Assembly (NCBI GenBank): GCA_963691815.1
Contig: OY829662.1
Span: forward strand, 1,289,044 to 1,353,043
DNA: 64,000 nucleotides
Reading direction: 5' to 3'
Source: Echiichthys vipera
Lineage: Eukaryota; Chordata; Actinopteri; Perciformes; Trachinidae
The notes under the pieces are model-generated. The model was given only the letters and a program-made list of their open reading frames with translations, ran no database searches and had not been told where the DNA came from. Of this stretch, positions 56,649 to 64,000 are shown one piece after another (the first letter of the stretch is position 1; each line of letters begins with the position of its first letter). The translations under genes and the position numbers were made by a program.

Positions 56649-57380
56649 GGACACTTTAGCACACGTTTATGCTCCTAGAGGACACTTTAACACACGTTTA
56701 TGCTCCTAGAGGACACTTTAGCACACGTTTATGCTCCTAGAGGACACTTTAACACACGTTTATGCTCCTAGAGGACACTTTAACACACGTTTATGTTCCT
56801 AGAGGACACTTTAACACAAGTTTATGCTCCTAGAGGACACTTTAGCACACGTTTATGCTCTAAGAGGACACTGACACACGTTTAGGCACCTAGAGGACAC
56901 TTTAACACACGTTTATGCTCCTAGAGGACACTTTAACACACGTTTAGGCTCCTAGAGGACACTAACACACGTTTAGGCTCCTAGAGGACACTTTAACACA
57001 CGTTTAGGCTCCTAGAGGACACTTTAACACACGTTTATGCTCCTAGAGGACACTTTAACACACGTTTATGCTCCTAGAGGACACTTTAGCACACGTTTAT
57101 GCTCCTAGAGGACACTTTAACACACGTTTAGGCTCCTAGAGGACACTTTAACACACGTTTATGCTCCTAGAGGACACTTTAGCACACGTTTAGACTCCTA
57201 GAGGACACTTTAACACACGTTTATGCTCCTAGAGGACACATTAACACACGTTTATGCTCCTAGAGGACACTTTAACACACGTTTAGGCACCTAGAGGACA
57301 CTTTAACACACGTTTATGCTCCTAGAGGACACTTCAACACACGTTTATGCTCCTAGAGGACACTTTAACACACGTTTTGG
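56649..57380. repeat. 31-bp minisatellite, about 23 copies
   Basis: The unit GGACACTTTAACACACGTTT followed by ATGCTCCTAGA repeats every 31 bp with few substitutions (TTTAGC, AGGCTCC) and a few units lacking TTTA. It lies in the presumed first intron of the cysteine-rich gene. Confidence 0.95.
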
Positions 57381-57763
57381 CTCCACATGTAAAAAGTTTT
57401 GCGTTCAAAATGTTACTTAAGTAAAAGTACAGAAGTATTAAAACGTTACATTATATTAGATCATAATTTACATATTTACACTAAGCAGCATTTAATGTTT
57501 ATAGTAGTAAAGCTAAAGTGATATTTTGTGATTCCATAAATGTAAATAGACGTTAAATAAGTGTGGAGTAAAAAGTTTAATGTCACACACAAAACGGAAA
57601 TACACGCATCTTAAAATCCTACTGATGTACAGCAAACAGTTTCTTTCCCCTCCGGTCTCTAAACACAAACTTTAACAGCAGAAATAACTCAGAATAAAAA
57701 GGTTTACACTGTTGTTCTTTCCCCGTCAGATTTCCCAGAGATGTGAGAGTGTGACGGTTACGG

Positions 57764-60700
57764 ATGGATTCTCAGGAGGAGCCGATGAAAGTAAGAAAGA
57801 ACACAGATGTACGAGTAAACGCTCTTTTCTCTGTCAGAGGGGCTCATGTGTGTGTGGTCCTGCTCCTCAGGTGCTGCCCGTCTGGGAGCTCGCCGTCCCT
57901 CTGCCCGCGGTGCTGATGATCACCCTGAGTCTCTACATGCTCGTCCTGGGGCTCGGCCTGTGGATCCGATCCTGCCTCAAGGTTGGTGCTGCAGAGTCCT
58001 CACTACACTTGGTAAAATAAGGGCGCCCTCCCACTGTTCCTCCGTCCCGTGCCCCGTGCTTTAGGGTCCTTGTCCCCCCCTCCAGGCCCGTTTGTACTCA
58101 CACTACCTGGGCCTCGGAGAATGCTTCTTGCTGCCTATACGTCATCACGCCGTAACACGTCACACGCATTGATGACGTCATGGCGATGCGTGGCTTTGTT
58201 TCCAGATCTTTCCGTAGACCTCGGAGTTTTTGTGCGTCTTGTCGACTGTTTTTGAATCTTTTCATCGACCAAATCTGCAGTAAACACTCCACCTCCGCAT
58301 CACACCAACGTGAACCTTTCACCGCCATTGTTTGAAATGTCCGCGCATGGTCCCTCCTTCTCTTTTCTATGTCCCAACAGGCGCACAGGAAATGACCTCA
58401 GAACCGCCGTAGGCCTCGTGCTCGTACACGTGCGCACGCTCGTGCTCGTACACGTGCAAACGTGCTTTACTAAAGCCCACCTCTCCCAAACGGGCCGTGG
58501 ACGGCAAGCGTGCCGCTCCTAGGCGTGGTACGGTTGCACTCACACTGGTCAAAGGAACCAGACTTTAGCCGTGACACGTGCTGGGGCACGGTACAGAGGC
58601 ACAGTGGGAGTGCACCATTAGAGTTTCATTTGTCGCTCCCTCTGGTTTTACAAACTGGACGCTTTTATTGGACAATAGCTGTAAAATCGCAGCAATGTTG
58701 TAAATCAGACAGACTTTAATAATCCAGGGGAAATGATTTTCATGGCAAACGTCAGCGTGTCCACGTGAACCACCACACAGTTCCTTTCCCCTCCTGGCTC
58801 TAAACACAACATGTAACAACTAAACTCCCTCTGACTGCTGAGAAAAGCACTTTAAAAATTAATTAACTTTTATTATTATAACATTTCTTTTTAAATGGAT
58901 GATTCATGTGTTGGTTCCAAGTGTGTTTTCATTTAATCCAAACTCAGTCGTGATCAAAGGAGCAGAGTCAATGAAGAAGATTTTAACATCACAATTAAAT
59001 CAAAACTGCAAAAACAACAAAACAAACAAACACTGTATTTGAGTCATAAACTTAAATATTTGACTTGTTCCCTCTTAGAACAATATTTTACATTGTAATG
59101 TTTCAATACCAGAACTTTAATCTTTGATGCACGACTAGAAAAAAAACAAAATCAGACTTTTTCTTCTTGCATAAACAGCTGCATTCACACACAGTTGATT
59201 GTAGACTTTACAGCTTTGATGGTTTGGATTAAATGTGAACGTGATGTCGCTTTGAAACACGTGGTTTTGAAAAGTTTCGACCCTTCTGAAAACCTCAGTA
59301 CATCGTGCCGCTGTGGAGACGCTTACCTGGACGCAGTTCATCGGTTTCTGCACAAACAGGGAACAAAAAAAACAGACTGCTGCTTTGAAGATGTGACAAG
59401 GAAGTGAGGGAGGTGGAGAGTGGAGCGGCTGATGAGGGAACGACGTGCAGCTGAGGAGGTCTGAGCTCCTCCCAGAGAGGAAGTGCACAGAGGAGAGAGA
59501 GGGTCGGCTCCTCCGCGTCACACACCTGTGTTAATCCCACCAGCAGCAGCTGATTTCTGCAGCTCGCACACTTCAACAACACCGTACACACAATAAATAC
59601 ACGTGGAATAAGTTCATAAAGTAAATAAGTAGAAAAGAACAGAGAGGAATACAGCGTCATCGAGGTTCAGTTGAATAAGGAGCATTAATAGCTGCACATG
59701 TTTGACTGATAGACAGAATCGGTTCAGTTCAATTTAGAGACCGGACCAGAACAGAATCATAGATGAGTCACAGAGTGAGGCCGTTCCCTGCTCTGTAAAG
59801 TGTCCGGAGATCACTGTGGTTAGGATTTGGCACTGTAAACAAAACTGAATTGGATTTCCTCTGAGTGTGTTCTGGTCAGGTCCTCACTCCTCCTCCTGTG
59901 ACCCTGGAGCATGTGTTTACGATGCTGTACGAGCTGTTTCTGTCTTTGAGCGTGAGGCTGGAGGAGGAACACGCGAGACTTTGGATTAAAAACACAGAAT
60001 AACAGAGAAAGAGTTGAGTTTGCCCGCGCTTCAAACGTCTGCACTGACGTGTCGCATTTACCCAGTGAATCATTTCTTATTTAAGTTAAGCAGCAAGTTG
60101 CAGGTTAGAGACCACGGTTAATCAGTGGGTAGGAAAATGATGTAGAAACAATAATATAAAACATAAATAGACATTATAACGACAGCCGGAGTCGTTTTTG
60201 TTGAGACATTTTACTTGTGCAGTGTGTGTTTGTCTCCACACGCAGGTGAAACGCTCCAGGAGCGTCAGTGATGCAGATGTTGTGTGTCTGTGTCACTGAT
60301 GCAGATGTTGTTTGTCTGTTTGTGTCACTGATGCAGATGTTGTGTGTCTTGTGTCAGTGATGCAGATGTTGTGTGTCTGTCTTGTGTCACTGATGCAGGT
60401 GTGTGTGTGTCTTGTGTCAGTGATGCAGATGTTGTGTGTGTGTTTGTGTCATTGATGCAGATGTTGTGTGTGTGTTTGTGTCACTGATGCAGATGTTGTG
60501 TGTGTGTTTGTGTCATTGATGCAGATGTTGTGTGTGTGTTTGTGTCAGTGATGCAGATGTTGTGTGTGTGTTTGTGTCATTGATGCAGATGTTGTGTGTG
60601 TGTTTGTGTCAGTGATGCAGATGTTGTGTGTCTGTCTTGTGTCACTGATGCAGATGTTGTGTGTCTGTCTTGTGTCACTGATGCAGATGTTGTGTGTCTG

Positions 60701-62394
60701 TCTTGTGTCAGTGATGCAGATGTTGTGTGTCTGTCTTGTGTCACTGATGCAGATGTTGTGTGTCTGTCTTGTGTCAGTGATGCAGATGTTGTGTGTCTGT
60801 TTTGTGTCACTGATGCAGATGTTGCGTGTCTGTCTCTGTGTCAGTGATGCAGATGTTGTGTGTCTGTCTCTGTGTCAGTGATGCAGATGTTGTGTGTCTG
60901 TCTCTGTGTCAGTGATGCAGATGTTGTGTGTCTGTCTTGTGTCAGTGATGCAGATGTTGTGTGTCTGTCTTGTGTCAGTGATGCAGATGTGTGTGTGTCT
61001 TGTGTCACTGATGCAGCTGTTGTGTGTCTGTCTTGTGTCACTGATGCAGATGTTGCGTGTCTGTGTCACTGATGCAGATGTTGCGTGTCTGTGTCAGTGA
61101 TGCAGCTGTTGTGTGTCTGTCTTGTGTCACTCATGCAGATGTTGTGTGTCTGTCTTGTGTCACTGATGCAGATGTTGTGTGTCTGTCTTGTGTCACTGAT
61201 GCAGATGTTGTGTGTCTGTCTTGTGTCACTGATGCAGATGTTGTGTGTCTGTCTTGTGTCACTGATGCAGATGTTGTGTGTCTGTCTTGTGTCACTGATG
61301 CAGATGTTGTGTGTCTGTCTTGTGTCCCTCAGGACCGCTGTTCCTCGGAGTGTGGCGACTGCTGTCCACATGTCTCCGTCTGTGACCAGTGCTTCAGATT
61401 TGCTGAGATGTGCGACTGTCGCCTGCCGACGCTGCGCTCGTGTCGGGCCGTTTCCTGCCCTTCTCCTTCTGTAAGTCACCTCCACACACGGAGCCCATCA
61501 GCACCGCAGCAGCGTCGCCTGCTCTTCCTGACGCAACGCAGCGCCTGCATCCTATCAGGATCTGGTGCCTCAGGGTCGTGTAGAAAGTGTCCTGTGTTGT
61601 AATATAAGTCCGTGGTTTGATCACCTGGGGTTAAAAACACACGATGCAAAAGTCGAGTGAAACCAGAGGGAGGAGCAGGAACAGCACGGGTGGATTTATG
61701 ATGATGGAGTCGAACAGGAAGCCCAGAGGATCCTGGACCATGAAGTTCACAACCTGCCCTCAGGGCGGCGCTATAGAGCTGCCAAACATCCCAAAGATAT
61801 TTACAGGAAGTGATTCAAACCCAGTGTCATCACAATATTAAATTAATTTTATATTTTAGAGCTGTGTGCTTCACCTTTTTACTCTTCCTCTGTGTTTTTA
61901 ATGACATGAGATTCATTTAATGCGTGTTATTGTGATTTTATGTGTTTGTTTGTGGTGAAGCCAAAGACAAATGTCCACATTGTGTTCAATAAAGCAAAGA
62001 TGAAGAGATATAGATAGATATATATATGATATATATGTATATAAGACTTCCTCTTCGGAGCGATGTCGTCGTTTACCGTGTGTTTAGAAAGTTGAGGCGT
62101 GAAACTGAAGTTGACTTTTATAAACAAACATCTGCAGATAAATAATAAATCATCAGGTTGTGCGACTGCCTGATGTTGTTCCTCCTCTTTTCAAACTGTT
62201 TCCCTGCAACCGTCACAGAGTTTTACAGAGTTTATGGAGTTTACATCACAAAGAGAAGCTCTGTTTCCATCCCAGCTCATAAAGTTTAACTGCATCTTCT
62301 CCCACAGTGCGCCCGGTGGGACTGCGCCTGCACCTGCCAGCCTCCAGAGTGTGAGTCCTGCAACTGCCTCTGCTTCGAGATCCGGATCAAGTAG
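57764..62394 (+). CDS. Small membrane protein with cysteine-rich, metallothionein-like tail (unnamed)
   Basis: Four coding exons, 57764-57790, 57871-57981, 61333-61470 and 62308-62394, all joined in phase 0, total 363 nt or 120 residues. I do not recognise the family. Residues about 14-40 (LAVPLPAVLMITLSLYMLVL and on) form one membrane helix. The N-terminal flank is acidic and the C-terminal flank basic, so the tail should face the cytosol. The tail has 18 cysteines in about 75 residues: CSSECGDCC, CDQC, CDC, then WDCACTC and CESCNCLCFE, ending EIRIK. Such CxC and CxxC clusters suggest metal binding or heavy palmitoylation. Clean splice sites, constant phase and an AATAAA at 62732-62737 support a real gene. 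Keratin-associated proteins are an unlikely alternative. Intron 2 holds a Harbinger-like element and a 33-bp minisatellite. Confidence 0.8.
58021..58617 (-). mobile_element. PIF/Harbinger-like non-autonomous element, copy G
   Basis: The copy is inverted relative to copies B, D and E. It is flanked by TAA at 58018-58020 and TTA at 58618-58620, with ends GGGCGCCCTCCCACTGTTCC and CAGTGGGAGTGCACCA. It carries the intact Myb-like frame on the minus strand. It lies 40 bp after the exon 3 donor (57981) of the cysteine-rich gene. Confidence 0.9.
58098..58328 (-). CDS. Myb/SANT-like peptide of the Harbinger-like element, copy G
   Basis: The 76-residue frame matches those of copies D and E exactly and lies antisense to the host gene. 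Helix-1 pattern W-x3-EV-x2-LL-x-IW is kept. No transposase is nearby, so any movement would need one supplied from elsewhere. Confidence 0.45.
   Translation of the reverse strand: MAVKGSRWCDAEVECLLQIWSMKRFKNSRQDAQKLRGLRKDLETKPRIAMTSSMRVTCYGVMTYRQQEAFSEAQVV
58621..60264 (+). other. Intron 2 of the cysteine-rich gene, unique part
   Basis: No recognised mobile element or exon is visible here. A GGCACTGTAAACAAAACTGA segment at about 59829 resembles one at about 46051. Confidence 0.45.
60265..61330. repeat. 33-bp minisatellite, CACTGATGCAGATGTTGTGTGTC type, about 32 copies
   Basis: The unit has CACTGATGCAGATGTTGTG followed by TGTCTGTCTTGTGT, or a TGTGTTTGTGT version in the left part. It runs up to the acceptor CCCTCAG at 61326-61332 of exon 4 (61333-61470), so the last units act as its polypyrimidine/GT-rich tract. 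Because 33 is a multiple of three, long open frames appear in all plus frames. Confidence 0.95.
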
Positions 62395-62740
62395 AAGGAG
62401 GACGTGAACCGGCGATTCTGTCCGCTGGTCCACCGCAACAAGTACTGCAGTGTTTTTACAAAGGTTTGCCTTTTAATCAGTTTACAGGGAGGAAAGAGGG
62501 ACGGGACTCGAACCGCACCGGACCATTAAAGAGTCTGTTTCATGTAAAATAAGTCAGAGTTTCAGTCAGAGTGTAAATGGACGAACCCTCCGTCACAGGA
62601 TGTGATCTGATACCAGTTCCTTTTTTATTTTTTATTAAAAAAAACAACCAGAACAGGAAGTGACTTCATCACATTGATGCAAAGCTGTTCTGTCTCCCGC
62701 TCCGAACACGTCGGTTCCCACTGAAGATGTGAATAAAAAC
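62395..62740 (+). other. 3' UTR of the cysteine-rich gene
   Basis: A 340-bp untranslated region follows the TAG at 62392-62394 and ends with AATAAA at 62732-62737, then a T/G-rich stretch (TTTGTTGTTGTTTG). Confidence 0.65.
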
Positions 62741-64000
62741 ACACAAGTTTCATTTGTTGTTGTTTGTTTTTAATCAGAGAAACAGGAGGGGTTAGTGCGT
62801 GTGTCGGGGACTACTTTCAGCGGCAGACTACGCCTCGTTTGGTGCCGTAGTGAGGCCGCAGGAACCTGATAACTAACAAAACATAGAACAACACCAGACG
62901 TGAACGTTAGAAGGTGTTTGGCTGTTTGACACATTCTGGTTTCTGATAAAGTGTGAAATGTTGTTTAAATGCATCAGTTTGCCTCAGTCTTCATCACACA
63001 TGATGATGAACGATTCACTTAAAGCTCCGGCAGTCAACAAACGTTCAGAGTCGACTCTTTTATGCTTGTTTAACGTTAAACTCTCTGTTTAACTCGATAC
63101 AGTTTAAAGTCATCGTGCAGAAACTGAACCTGTGCCTAATAAAGTGGCCACTGAGAGCACGAAGCTCAGCCGCAGACGCACACACAACATCGTCTCTGTG
63201 TCACTGAAACGCCACTAAACCCAGCAGACAGACATCATTTGACTTCATTTAAAATCAGATTATTCCGACAGAAAGACATTTGCAGGAGCGGCGTATTCTT
63301 CGGCAAGACGTTCAGTTGGCAATTTTCTATTTCAAGTGCAGCTGAAGTAACTTTTATAACACATACGCTCTGTGTACATGAGCTGCTGCAGAGAATAGGA
63401 GGCAGAGGAAACAGGCTAATCGACGCCACTGCTCCTTAAAAACCTCCAAAATATGATTAAATCTGCAGTTAAATCAATAAACATCACTATCACCTTTCAT
63501 GTACAAGACAAATAATCATTTTAGGACGTGTTCATAAAGTCTGGATCACCACAGAGAGACACAAATAATATATATATATATTACAAAGAGGTCACACGTT
63601 GTACTGATTCAATAATAATAAGATAATAAAACATGTGCAGGTTCCCACATCGAGCAGTTTGCATGTTTGCTGTTATCGTGCAGTGACGACAGTTCACATT
63701 TTACAGTCTCAGGACATTTTTGTCTTTTTAATTCACGATGTTTCGATCGTTTTTGCTGCGTCGACGCTTCAGGAACACGTCTCAGCTCCTTTTTAAAACA
63801 CCTGTTGTGTTTTTCCTGTCTTCAGACGCTGAAGGACACAAATGTTTAAACGTTTACAGCCACCGCGGTCGATCCTCATCACAACTGTAGTTTATTTACC
63901 GCAGGACCAATAAGTGCTGTCACGAAGCATCAAAGCATTTAGAGCAGGGGGGTCAGGGTGGTCCAGTAAAGGGGGGCGCTGTGGCTGCAGGTTTCAGTCC
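62741..64000. other. Right edge of window, no recognised gene
   Basis: I see neither conserved coding exons nor a clear transposable element. Short (AT)n occurs near 63570. A gene whose exons lie further right cannot be excluded. Confidence 0.4.

Noticed and set aside
57871..58020. A short membrane protein ending at 58020 by reading through exon 3 of the cysteine-rich gene
   Set aside because: The reading passes the donor GTTGGT at 57982 and ends at the edge of the Harbinger-like element; the spliced product explains the exon better, though an intron-retained isoform is possible.
60265..61330. A regular-spaced array resembling CRISPR, or a repeat-protein gene
   Set aside because: There are no unique spacers, the DNA is from an animal, and frames are open only because the unit is 33 bp.

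Overview
The window looks like nuclear DNA of a teleost fish, probably a percomorph. The genes have many short exons with GT/AG introns, the intergenic DNA carries fish-type tRNA-derived SINEs and PIF/Harbinger-like elements, and microsatellites and minisatellites make up an unusually large share of the sequence. Nothing is bacterial or viral.

Seven protein genes can be assembled exon by exon with consistent reading phase. From left to right they are ubald2 (+, 799-3785), qrich2 (-, 24148-6364, 20 coding exons), mfsd11 (-, 34178-28989, 13 coding exons), srsf2 (-, 44007-41363, 2 coding exons), a single GIMAP/AIG1-type GTPase (-, 49671-47183), eif1 (+, 51458-53492, 4 coding exons), and an unnamed 120-residue membrane protein with a metallothionein-like cysteine-rich tail (+, 57764-62394, 4 coding exons). 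The set ubald2-qrich2-mfsd11-srsf2 matches the neighbourhood I know from human 17q25, which supports the paralogue assignments (UBALD2 rather than UBALD1, QRICH2 rather than C16orf96). The genes are unrelated in job: a UBA-like protein, a sperm-flagellum protein, an UNC93-like transporter, an SR splicing factor, an immune GTPase and a start-codon selection factor.

The space between and inside the genes is dominated by repeats. There are eight copies or fragments of one Harbinger-like family with GGGCGCACTC-type inverted ends and TAA/TTA flanks; four copies still encode a 76-residue Myb/SANT-like peptide. There are five copies or fragments of a long foldback element flanked by TTAA, plus several tRNA-derived SINEs. 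More than twenty tandem arrays are present. Several are built from recognisable factor sites: AGGTCA every 12 bp (26.5-27.2 kb), ETS sites in a satellite next to the mfsd11 promoter (36.1-37.1 kb), and perfect CRE plus GC boxes in a 76-bp promoter repeat at eif1.

The most rewarding points are the small cysteine-rich membrane protein, the perfect RFX X-box just upstream of the qrich2 start, the spread of an ETS-containing satellite from the mfsd11 promoter, the eif1 promoter triplication, and the GIMAP stop codon that coincides with the end of a foldback element.
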